DNA of 17,588 bases from Deltaproteobacteria bacterium. GTDB taxonomy: Bacteria; Desulfobacterota; UBA8473. Numbering within the stretch: position 1 is the stretch's first letter; each line of letters starts with the position of its first letter. The position numbers were made by a program, and so were the translations under genes. Location: positions 1 through 17,588 of the forward strand of contig JAUXFK010000027.1 of NCBI GenBank assembly GCA_030623035.1, written 5' to 3'. Of the stretch, positions 1-6,062 are shown piece after piece. Under the pieces are notes generated by a model. It did no database searches. It saw only the letters and a list, made by a program, of their open reading frames with translations, and was not told the origin of the DNA.

Positions 1-1
1 C

Positions 2-283
2 AAAGCAGCCGGCATATCCTGCGTGGTTGCCAGGAGTTTTGCCAGAATATTTTATCGAAACTCATTTAATATGGCCCTTCCTATACTGGAATGTCCTGAG
101 GCTGTTGATGCCACCCATGGAGAAGATGAAGTTGAGGTGGATTTTAATAGCGGAGAGATTATAAACCACACAAGGAATAAGACCTTCAATTGTCGGCCTA
201 TCCCACCTTTCATGCAAGAGTTGATAGAAAGTGGTGGATTGATCGGATATATAACAAAAAAGTATGGATTGCACAGTGATTGA
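2..283 (+). CDS. leuD: 3-isopropylmalate dehydratase small subunit, C-terminal part (5' end outside window)
   Basis: Partial gene: the reading frame is open from the left edge of the window and ends at TGA 281-283, leaving about 93 C-terminal residues of a protein usually 160-200 residues long. The stretch SFARIFYRNSFN (around bases 32-70) is the signature of the swivel (small) subunit of aconitase-type isopropylmalate isomerases, which with LeuC converts 2-isopropylmalate to 3-isopropylmalate in leucine synthesis in the cytoplasm. The following segment, with a short beta-rich region (EVEVDF) and the closing GGLIGYI, also fits LeuD. The next gene, leuB, overlaps its 3' end by 20 bases, which supports the call and indicates a leu operon; leuC is expected upstream outside the window. 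No metal cluster residues are expected in this subunit. Confidence 0.92.
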   Translation, partial: KAAGISCVVARSFARIFYRNSFNMALPILECPEAVDATHGEDEVEVDFNSGEIINHTRNKTFNCRPIPPFMQELIESGGLIGYITKKYGLHSD

Positions 284-1361
284 TAAGAAAACGAATAACA
301 GAAGATATAGCATTGCGGTTGTACCCGGTGATGGTACAGGGCCGGAAGTCATTGCTGAGGGACTCAAGGTCTTAAAGACAGCTTCAAAGATATATGGATT
401 CAAATATGATCTTATAGAGTATGATTTGGGTGGGGAAAGGTATCTGCGCACCGGTGAAACCCTACCGGATTCAGTTGTTAGGGAACTAAAGCAGACAGAT
501 GCAATTTACTTAGGCGCTATAGGCCATCCTGAGGTAAAACCTGGAATTTTAGAGAGGGGTATACTGCTCAAGCTCAGATCTTTACTCGATCAATATATAA
601 ATTTAAGGCCTGTAAAGCTATACCCTGGTGTAGAAACCCCGCTTAAAGATAAAGGGCCGGATGATATTGATTTTGTGGTGGTTCGTGAGAACACAGAGGG
701 TTTTTATGTTGGTTCCGGTGGTTTTTTAAGGAAAGGAACATCCGATGAGGTAGCGATACAGGAGTCAATAAATACAAGAAAGGGCGTAGAGAGGTGTTTG
801 AGGTATGCATTCGAGTTATGTCAAAAGAGGAACAAGGAAAAGAAACTCACTCTTTGCGGTAAGACAAATGTATTGACCTATGCTTTTGATCTTTGGGATA
901 GAACCTTTCGCGAAGTTTCAAAAGAGTATCCTGACATTAAAACCGATTATGCCCATGTTGATGCGATCTCTATGTGGTTTATTAAAAATCCTGATTGGTT
1001 TGATGTTGTTGTTACAGACAATATGTTTGGAGATATTATCACGGATATAGGGGCGATAATTCAGGGTGGGATGGGCGTCGCTGCTGGTGCAAATATTAAC
1101 CCTGAAGGTGTTTCTATGTTCGAGCCTATTGGAGGCTCGGCTCCAAAGTACAAAGGAAAGAATGTGATAAACCCCATAGCCGCTATCTCGGCCTGTCAAA
1201 TGATGTTAGAAAATCTGGGAGAGATTGATTCTTCAAAACTTATTGAGAATGCAGTTATTATGGTACTTACGAAGAATATGAAGAGCCTATCCGCCGGACA
1301 AATGGGGTACGGCACCAGCGAAATCGGTGATTTAGTTGTAAAATACATGAAAGAACTATAG
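264..1361 (+). CDS. leuB: 3-isopropylmalate dehydrogenase
   Basis: A 365-residue NAD-dependent beta-decarboxylating dehydrogenase that oxidises and decarboxylates 3-isopropylmalate to 2-oxoisocaproate, the third step of leucine synthesis. Visible landmarks are GDGTGPEV near residues 22-29, the substrate loop with R105 and R115 (LKLRSLLDQYINLRP), the REN motif near R141, the Mg-binding TDNMFGDIITD with D252, D257 and D261, and the adenosine-binding FEPIGGSAP near 286-294. The wording of the substrate loop (VLERG-like GILERGILLKLR, then DQYINLRP and KLYPGVETPL) resembles the LeuB form found in actinobacteria more than the E. coli form. The ATG at 264 lies inside the end of leuD, giving a 20-base overlap. 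I see no strong Shine-Dalgarno there, so expression probably depends on coupling to leuD. A related isocitrate or tartrate dehydrogenase is less likely given the leu context. Confidence 0.9.
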   Translation: MDCTVIDKKTNNRRYSIAVVPGDGTGPEVIAEGLKVLKTASKIYGFKYDLIEYDLGGERYLRTGETLPDSVVRELKQTDAIYLGAIGHPEVKPGILERGILLKLRSLLDQYINLRPVKLYPGVETPLKDKGPDDIDFVVVRENTEGFYVGSGGFLRKGTSDEVAIQESINTRKGVERCLRYAFELCQKRNKEKKLTLCGKTNVLTYAFDLWDRTFREVSKEYPDIKTDYAHVDAISMWFIKNPDWFDVVVTDNMFGDIITDIGAIIQGGMGVAAGANINPEGVSMFEPIGGSAPKYKGKNVINPIAAISACQMMLENLGEIDSSKLIENAVIMVLTKNMKSLSAGQMGYGTSEIGDLVVKYMKEL

Positions 1362-1374
1362 GGGGGACTGCCTT

Positions 1375-2397
1375 ATGAAGAAGGAAAGATATAATGTTGC
1401 AGTGGCTGGGGCCACGGGGGCTGTCGGAAGAGAGATGATAAGTATACTTGAGCAGCGACGCTTCCCTGTGGATAAAATCAGTTTTTTGGCCTCTACCAGG
1501 TCAGCGGGCTCTTTTATTGAATTTCGTAACCAGGATGTAAAGGTCGAACTCCTCGTAAAAGATTCTTTTGAAGGAATGGATATTGCTTTATTCTCCGCAG
1601 GCGGTACTATCAGCGAAGAATTTGCTCCTTATGCTGCTAAATCAGGCTGCGTAGTAGTGGATAACTCCAGTGCTTTCAGGATGGATCCTCATGTTCCTCT
1701 TGTTGTCCCAGAGATAAATCCTCATGCCATCGATCAGTTTAACAACAAAGGAATTATTGCGAATCCAAACTGTTCTACTATACAGATGGTTATGGCCCTG
1801 AAACCGATACACGATGCAGCTAAGATTAAAAGGGTCGTTGTCTCAACGTATCAAGCGGTATCTGGAACAGGAAAGAAAGGGATTGATGAACTTATGGAGC
1901 AGGTAAACGATATCCTGAGTTTCCAAAGTATAGAATGTAATGTTTATCCCCATCAGATAGCCTTTAACTGTCTTCCTCAAATCGATGTTTTTTTTGAAAA
2001 TGGTTATACCAAAGAAGAGATCAAGATGGTCAACGAAACAAAGAAGATACTTGAGGATGATTCGATTGGGATAACTGCTACCACAGTGAGGGTGCCTGTG
2101 TTCTGTGGCCACGGTGAATCGGTTAATATCGAGACACAGAAGAAGATATCAGTTCCAAAGGTCAGGGAGTTACTTTCTCAGGCTCAAGGGATAACTGTTA
2201 TTGATGATCCTGCATCTTCGATGTATCCTTTACCGATTCATGCTGCTGGAAAGGACGATACTTTTGTCGGTAGAATTCGAGAAGACGAATCCATAGAAAA
2301 TGGGATAAATATGTGGATTGTCGCTGATAACCTTAGAAAAGGTGCTGCTCTCAATGCTGTTCAGATTGCTGAAGTCCTTATAAGAGACTTTATTTAA
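1375..2397 (+). CDS. asd: aspartate-semialdehyde dehydrogenase
   Basis: A 340-residue enzyme reducing beta-aspartyl phosphate to aspartate semialdehyde with NADPH, the branch point to lysine, diaminopimelate, threonine and methionine. The N-terminal Rossmann loop GATGAVG is at residues 12-18, the phosphate-binding DNSSAFRMD at 96-104, the catalytic nucleophile is C133 in NPNCSTIQ, and R239 and H246 in RVPVFCGHGES match the substrate-binding arginine and general-base histidine. Length is normal for the family. The start is supported by a G-rich ribosome binding site (1361-1366) eight bases upstream. The gene follows leuB by 13 bases, an arrangement (leuB-asd) common in deltaproteobacteria and several other groups, so it is probably the last gene of the leu operon. 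Confidence 0.95.
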   Translation: MKKERYNVAVAGATGAVGREMISILEQRRFPVDKISFLASTRSAGSFIEFRNQDVKVELLVKDSFEGMDIALFSAGGTISEEFAPYAAKSGCVVVDNSSAFRMDPHVPLVVPEINPHAIDQFNNKGIIANPNCSTIQMVMALKPIHDAAKIKRVVVSTYQAVSGTGKKGIDELMEQVNDILSFQSIECNVYPHQIAFNCLPQIDVFFENGYTKEEIKMVNETKKILEDDSIGITATTVRVPVFCGHGESVNIETQKKISVPKVRELLSQAQGITVIDDPASSMYPLPIHAAGKDDTFVGRIREDESIENGINMWIVADNLRKGAALNAVQIAEVLIRDFI

Positions 2398-2509
2398 AAA
2401 ACTCAGTGCTAAAATCTCATTTATGGATGGACACTAAATCAAAAATGTTCGTCAAAGACCATCAAAATCATTATTCGGCTAAACGGTTACAAAATAGGCT
2501 GAGTTTTTT
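2396..2509. repeat. Intergenic segment bounded by 11-bp inverted repeats
   Basis: AAAAAACTCAG at 2396-2406 is the exact reverse complement of CTGAGTTTTTT at 2499-2509, enclosing 92 bases. The left arm overlaps the asd stop codon. Right-hand T-tract (2504-2510) could help termination of the asd transcript, but the loop is far longer than in an ordinary intrinsic terminator. The enclosed DNA includes one copy (2443-2496) of a sequence repeated before speD. It could be a small non-autonomous mobile element or a chance pairing; I cannot decide from one copy. Confidence 0.45.
2443..2496 (+). repeat. Dispersed 54-base repeat, copy 1
   Basis: Aligned by eye without gaps to 4478-4531, this matches at about 42 of 54 positions, including an identical 13-base run TTCGTCAAAGACC. 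Both copies end with a GCTAAACGGTTACAA-like block and both lie just upstream of a gene start (here 40 bases before the aldolase ATG at 2536). It has no coding potential that I can see. Confidence 0.65.
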
Positions 2510-2535
2510 TAATCATGATAAAAAAGGAGGATAGC

Positions 2536-3627
2536 ATGGCTTCAGATAAGGTAATTGAAAAGGTTTTGGGACTTAGGACTGCTCGAATAATAGAAAAATT
2601 GGGCAGTTCGAGTAGGGTGTGTTTGCTCAATTCGAAAGATATTCTAAAGGTCTTAAAAGAAGAGAAGATTATTATAATGGCATGTAACACTCGTATAAAA
2701 CATGCTATTCCAGGTATTATGAGGGCTGCTGAAGAGCTCGATGCGGTTGTTGCATTCGAGCTGGCAAAATCTGAGGGTGATGTAGACGGGGGATATACAG
2801 GTCAGAATCCGAAGATTTATTTTGAAACCATAACAGGTTATGCCAATGAAAGAGAATTTACAAAGCCGTTTTTTATACATGGAGACCATATTACAGTAAA
2901 GGATACTACATCGAAGGCCATTGAATCAGCCAGGGATTTAATTGCTGATGAACTCGAGGCCGGGTATACATCTTTTGCAATAGACGCATCATTCAACACC
3001 GTTGCTGATAATATTCGAATAACCGCTGATTTGGCAAAACCCATTGTAAACGAGGGTATTGGTTTAGAAGTCGAGGTTGGTGAGATAAAGTCAGCAGGGT
3101 CTGAGGGTAGTATTACAACCGTTGAAGATGCCCTTGAATTTATCAAAGGATTGAGAGAGAATAATATATATCCAGATATACTCGCCATAAACAACGGTTC
3201 AAAGCATGGCAATTACCTGGAAGGAGAAGAGATATCCATAGACCTGCAACGCACCGGTGAAGTCTATGAAGCAGTGAAACCTTACGGTGTAGTTATCGCC
3301 CAACACGGTATTACAGGCACGCCACTCAGCGTAGTGGGGAGGTTTGCAGATTATGGTATTCGCAAAGGAAATGTAGGGACACTCTGGCAAAATATAGTTC
3401 ATGAAGGGCTTCCTGAGGACCTGATGACTCGGATGAAAAGATGGGCAAAAGAGCAGGGAAAGAACATAAAATTTGCCACCAAACCGTTTAAAGAGGAGAT
3501 TGACTCTGTTGACAAAAAATACGCTGCCCCCATAGAGGAAAAGGCTTATCAGGAGGCAAAACAGTTCATAAAGGCATTTAGGGCCGAAGGAACGGCCAGT
3601 ATTGTATTTAATGGCTTGGGGAGTTGA
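2536..3627 (+). CDS. class II fructose-bisphosphate aldolase family protein
   Basis: A 363-residue zinc-dependent TIM-barrel protein of the class II aldolase family. HGDH near residues 115-118, E178/E180 in LEVEVGE, H224 in GSKHGNY and H257 in QHGITG fall in the order and rough spacing of the metal and catalytic residues of E. coli Fba (D109, H110, E174, H226, H264). The usual phosphate-loop HGGSG is here QHGITGTP, so it is a divergent member; fructose-1,6-bisphosphate or another ketose bisphosphate could be the substrate. I place the start at ATG 2536 because AAAGGAGG (2523-2530) sits five bases upstream; the in-frame ATG at 2515 would precede that ribosome binding site. The gene is separated by 138 bases from asd and followed by a gene-poor region, so it is likely a single-gene unit. 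Confidence 0.8.
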   Translation: MASDKVIEKVLGLRTARIIEKLGSSSRVCLLNSKDILKVLKEEKIIIMACNTRIKHAIPGIMRAAEELDAVVAFELAKSEGDVDGGYTGQNPKIYFETITGYANEREFTKPFFIHGDHITVKDTTSKAIESARDLIADELEAGYTSFAIDASFNTVADNIRITADLAKPIVNEGIGLEVEVGEIKSAGSEGSITTVEDALEFIKGLRENNIYPDILAINNGSKHGNYLEGEEISIDLQRTGEVYEAVKPYGVVIAQHGITGTPLSVVGRFADYGIRKGNVGTLWQNIVHEGLPEDLMTRMKRWAKEQGKNIKFATKPFKEEIDSVDKKYAAPIEEKAYQEAKQFIKAFRAEGTASIVFNGLGS

Positions 3628-3679
3628 TATCTGTCAGGGAGTTTATTGAAGTGAATATACCTAATTTTACAAAAAAATC

Positions 3680-3706
3680 TTGACATTTTGTAATATTTGG
3701 TATAAA
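3680..3706 (+). promoter_or_regulatory. sigma70-like promoter
   Basis: TTGACA at 3680-3685 is a perfect -35 box, followed after 15 bases by TATAAA at 3701-3706. The spacer is shorter than the optimal 17. It points to the short reading frame beginning at 3755, which has its own ribosome binding site, so the arrangement promoter, leader, RBS, ATG is complete. Confidence 0.5.
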
Positions 3707-3754
3707 AGTAAACATTTTATTATCCTAATTATGGATATAAATAGAGGAGCTTTT

Positions 3755-3902
3755 ATGGATACCTCGGATGATGACGAAGATGAGGCAGACAAAAAGAGGG
3801 TAATTTTTGGAAAAATGGTGGATTGGGGTTAGCGTTTTTCTAATTATTCCATGTACCCCTTCCATTATTGCCTACCATTTTTTCTGCCCGTCCAGTCAAT
3901 AG
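3755..3902 (+). pseudogene. short acidic membrane-peptide gene, apparently frameshifted
   Basis: From ATG 3755, preceded by AGAGGAGC (3743-3750), a 25-codon frame encodes an acidic head (MDTSDDDEDEADKK) followed by RVIFGKMVDWG and a TAG at 3830-3832. At the GGGG run 3825-3828 a one-base shift moves into a frame that runs on as a hydrophobic stretch (VSVFLIIPCTPSIIAYHFF, from 3828) to TAG 3900-3902. Removing one G would give a 48- to 49-residue peptide with a charged N-terminus and one membrane segment, a sensible small membrane protein. It could be a decayed gene, a sequencing error in the G run, or a programmed shift. I do not recognise a family. The promoter at 3680-3706 is consistent with a gene having existed here. 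Confidence 0.4.
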
Positions 3903-4312
3903 AGCTGGAAGGACTGATTCTTTCCAATATTCTTGAATACAGTTTTTTAAGCAGTTCCATTACGAAGTGCTGCTAAAGTATTTTACAGAGCATATATATT
4001 CGTCTCGAATCCCACGGGATGTTTACTATCTGATCAAGAGTGCCTTTGTCGAATAGCGGCCTTTCCTTGCATAAGATACATTCTTTAAAGACCAAGGTTT
4101 ATATATACAATAAAACGACATGGGATTTAAGCAAAAACATAATATTCTGTAATTGATTAGCTATCTTAAGGACTATCAAGGTTTTATGATTTGAATAATC
4201 ATTTCCTTACAATCTGAGTCATTTTAAAGATTTTAAATTCGTCACAAAAAAATTGCTAAAACTCAAGTTGTAAGCTTCCTCAAACAATTTGCAATTTTAG
4301 CTTCACTCAACT
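3903..4312. other. gene-poor stretch with a possible coding remnant at 3937-4056
   Basis: No intact gene is visible. One frame from 3937 to the TAG at 4054-4056 is open for 39 codons and reads like protein near its end (YFTEHIYSSRIPRDVYYLIK), but it has no ATG and begins just after a stop, so it may be a gene fragment or chance. The remainder is AT-rich, with a few short direct similarities such as AGCTTCCTCAAAC (4273-4285) and AGCTTCACTCAAC (4299-4311). I find no RNA gene or clear regulatory site in it. Confidence 0.35.
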
Positions 4313-4449
4313 TTGATGAATTCGTAAAAAGTAGTCACTCCGGCGAAAACCGGAGTCCAGATGGTTCGCAACTGCTTGAAAACACTGGATTCCGGCTTTT
4401 GCCGGAATGACGGGAAATGGTATTTTTTGACTTTTTACGAGATCATCAA
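4313..4449. repeat. REP/MITE-like nested palindrome
   Basis: Outer arms 4315-4332 and 4430-4447 are inverted repeats matching at 16 of 18 positions (core TCGTAAAAAGT). Inside are two stable hairpins: ACTCCGG/CCGGAGT (4337-4343 with 4350-4356) and a perfect ATTCCGGC/GCCGGAAT (4389-4396 with 4401-4408, loop TTTT). TCCAG and CTGGA next to them can also pair, so the whole element folds as a cruciform. This organisation is that of dispersed REP-type or miniature transposable elements; from memory very similar sequences are common in deltaproteobacterial genomes. An open frame crosses it towards speD but is not considered coding. Confidence 0.8.
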
Positions 4450-4477
4450 CTTTGAATCTTTTATAAAAAATAACTCA

Positions 4478-4531
4478 AAATATTCGTCAAAGACCATTCA
4501 AATCATTGCCGGGTTAAACAGCTACAATATT
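4478..4531 (+). repeat. Dispersed 54-base repeat, copy 2
   Basis: Matches 2443-2496 at about 42 of 54 positions, with the same TTCGTCAAAGACC core and a terminal GTTAAACAGCTACAA (4513-4527) corresponding to GCTAAACGGTTACAA in copy 1. It ends 60 bases before the speD start. Position relative to the next gene is similar to copy 1, which could mean a regulatory role or insertion preference. Confidence 0.65.
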
Positions 4532-4554
4532 ATTTTGTATCCACGCTATCGTTG

Positions 4555-4568
4555 GGATTATATAATCC
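4555..4568 (+). promoter_or_regulatory. 14-bp perfect palindrome over a TATAAT box before speD
   Basis: GGATTATATAATCC is fully self-complementary and contains TATAAT at 4561-4566, a consensus -10 box. No good -35 sits at 16-18 bases; TTGTAT at 4535-4540 is 20 bases away. If it is the promoter, the leader before the speD ATG would be only about 20 bases. The palindrome could be an operator for a dimeric repressor controlling the seven-gene unit. The functional assignment is tentative. Confidence 0.35.
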
Positions 4569-4591
4569 AAAAAAAGGAGGTGTTTGGGAAG

Positions 4592-5017
4592 ATGGATAAT
4601 TTTGGGCAACATCTAATGATAGATGGATATAGTAGCGACAGCAACAAGCTAAAAGACATTGAATTTATCTATAATTTTTTAGACACCTTTCCTGACAGGA
4701 TATCAATGACTAAGATTATGCCTCCATATGTATTTAAATACATTGGGAAAAAACCTGAGGATTGGGGATTATCAGGGGTTGTCCTTATAGCGGAAAGCCA
4801 TATCAGTATCCATACCTTCCCTTCAAAACAGTTTTTGAGCATCGATATATTTTCTTGCAAGAAGTTTGATTCGAAAGACAGTATATGTTTTGTAGAAGAC
4901 ATATTTGATCTAAAGAAAATCGAAGTTAACCTTTTGGACAGGGGTTTAGAGTTCCCAAAAGATATACGTCTTGCCACGGATATCGTATATAAGGAACGGC
5001 TAAATCCGGCAGGTTAG
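4592..5017 (+). CDS. speD: S-adenosylmethionine decarboxylase proenzyme
   Basis: A 141-residue pyruvoyl-dependent enzyme that decarboxylates S-adenosylmethionine to supply the aminopropyl donor for spermidine-type polyamines. The self-cleavage site is E68/S69 in AESHISIHTFPS; S69 becomes the pyruvoyl group, and H74 and C89 lie 5 and 20 residues later, the same spacing as S63, H68 and C83 of the Thermotoga maritima enzyme. It is the small prokaryotic (class 1B-like) form. I choose ATG 4592, preceded by AAGGAGG (4574-4580). The frame is open 77 codons further upstream, but that part runs through the REP-like element and repeat copy 2 and would put the RBS inside the gene. First gene of a tight seven-gene unit; the next start is 10 bases after its stop. 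No aminopropyltransferase gene follows, which is unusual. Confidence 0.93.
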   Translation: MDNFGQHLMIDGYSSDSNKLKDIEFIYNFLDTFPDRISMTKIMPPYVFKYIGKKPEDWGLSGVVLIAESHISIHTFPSKQFLSIDIFSCKKFDSKDSICFVEDIFDLKKIEVNLLDRGLEFPKDIRLATDIVYKERLNPAG

Positions 5018-5027
5018 AGGGAATCCA

Positions 5028-6056
5028 ATGGACAATTTTTTACATACACCGGTGTCTCCCATAACGATGGAAGATTATCCTGATTTAAAGCATCTGGTAC
5101 AGAGAATGGGGAAAACCGCTTTCCAGGGTAAGAATATTTCCCTTGCAAAAGACATTTGGGTCAATATGTTAAAGGATGAAACAACAGTATTTTTTGGATT
5201 GGCTGGAGCGATGGTACCCGCAGGGATGAGAAAGCTGATTGCATCTTTGATAAAAAATAGGATGGTAGACTGTATCGTCTCGACAGGAGCCAATCTTTTT
5301 CACGACTGTCATGAAACCCTTGGAAGGTTTCATTGGCAGGGAAGCCCCCACGCCGATGATATGCGGCTCTTTCAGGAAGGCATAGACAGGATATATGATG
5401 TCTTTGCAAGGGAGAAGGAGTTTGATAAGACCGATGATTTTATAGAAAGCTGGGTCACTGAGTTAGAACAGGATCGACCGTATACTACCAGAGAATTCCT
5501 CTATCTTTTGGGTAAAAAGCTCTCGGATGAAGGAACAGAAGAAGGGATATTAACCTCAGCTTTTAAAGCGAATGTCCCTATATACTGTCCGGCGATTGCC
5601 GACAGTTCTATTGGCATCGCTATTGCACTGGGAAGGCGGGCAGGGACCAATAATTTGCAATTGGATACCATATATGATGTTTTAGAAGTGACCGACATTG
5701 TAAGTGTTTCTGAATCAACCGGTGTCATTTATATCGGTGGCGGTGTGCCGAAGAACTTTATACAACAGGCTCAAGTCGTCGCTCGTTTTTTGGATGAGAA
5801 CAAGGCGGATGGACATAAGTATGGAATCCAAATTTCAACGGATGCCCCTCACTGGGGCGGATTGAGTGGTTGTACCTTTGCAGAGGCAAAATCGTGGGGT
5901 AAGATAGCAAATGAGGCGTTATGCGTTTCTGTATACTCTGATGCTACAATAGCCCTTCCCATAATAGCCAGTGCTACTTTAAGCGATTCAAAGGAATTAC
6001 TGGAAAGAAGAGAGTTCCCGAGGTTTAAAATGGGGAAAAATTTGGAGGTATTATAG
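5028..6056 (+). CDS. deoxyhypusine synthase-like protein
   Basis: A 342-residue NAD-dependent enzyme of the deoxyhypusine synthase family. Family motifs are CPAIADSSIG (187-196), IGGGVPKNF (236-244), APHWGGLSG (273-281) and EAKSWGKI (286-293); K292 aligns with the catalytic lysine (K329 of human DHS) that carries the aminobutyl group, and E286 and W290 with E323 and W327. By a hand alignment from memory, human D243, H288 and D316, which contact spermidine, correspond to I197, F244 and L279, so the amine site seems changed. Bacteria lack eIF5A, so modification of that protein is not expected; a homospermidine-synthase-like or other aminobutyl transfer is possible. AGAGGGA (5016-5022) precedes ATG 5028. 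It lies between speD and an agmatinase-family gene with 10- and 6-base gaps, strongly implying a polyamine role. Confidence 0.88.
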   Translation: MDNFLHTPVSPITMEDYPDLKHLVQRMGKTAFQGKNISLAKDIWVNMLKDETTVFFGLAGAMVPAGMRKLIASLIKNRMVDCIVSTGANLFHDCHETLGRFHWQGSPHADDMRLFQEGIDRIYDVFAREKEFDKTDDFIESWVTELEQDRPYTTREFLYLLGKKLSDEGTEEGILTSAFKANVPIYCPAIADSSIGIAIALGRRAGTNNLQLDTIYDVLEVTDIVSVSESTGVIYIGGGVPKNFIQQAQVVARFLDENKADGHKYGIQISTDAPHWGGLSGCTFAEAKSWGKIANEALCVSVYSDATIALPIIASATLSDSKELLERREFPRFKMGKNLEVL

Positions 6057-6062
6057 TCTGTT

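Noticed and set aside
62..451. 129-codon minus-strand open frame at the left edge
   Set aside because: It overlaps the clearly conserved leuD and leuB coding sequence on the other strand and shows no family motif.
2396..2510. Ordinary intrinsic terminator for asd
   Set aside because: The arms pair perfectly and the right arm ends in T residues, but a 92-base loop is not a normal terminator; recorded as an inverted-repeat segment instead.
2515..2535. Earlier ATG for the aldolase-family gene
   Set aside because: The strong AAAGGAGG lies after this ATG and is correctly spaced for ATG 2536, so the earlier start would add seven residues encoded by the RBS region.
4361..4591. 77-codon upstream extension of the speD reading frame
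   Set aside because: It runs through the REP/MITE-like hairpins and repeat copy 2, and the AAGGAGG ribosome binding site at 4574-4580 would lie inside the gene; the product from 4592 matches the normal AdoMet decarboxylase length and spacing.
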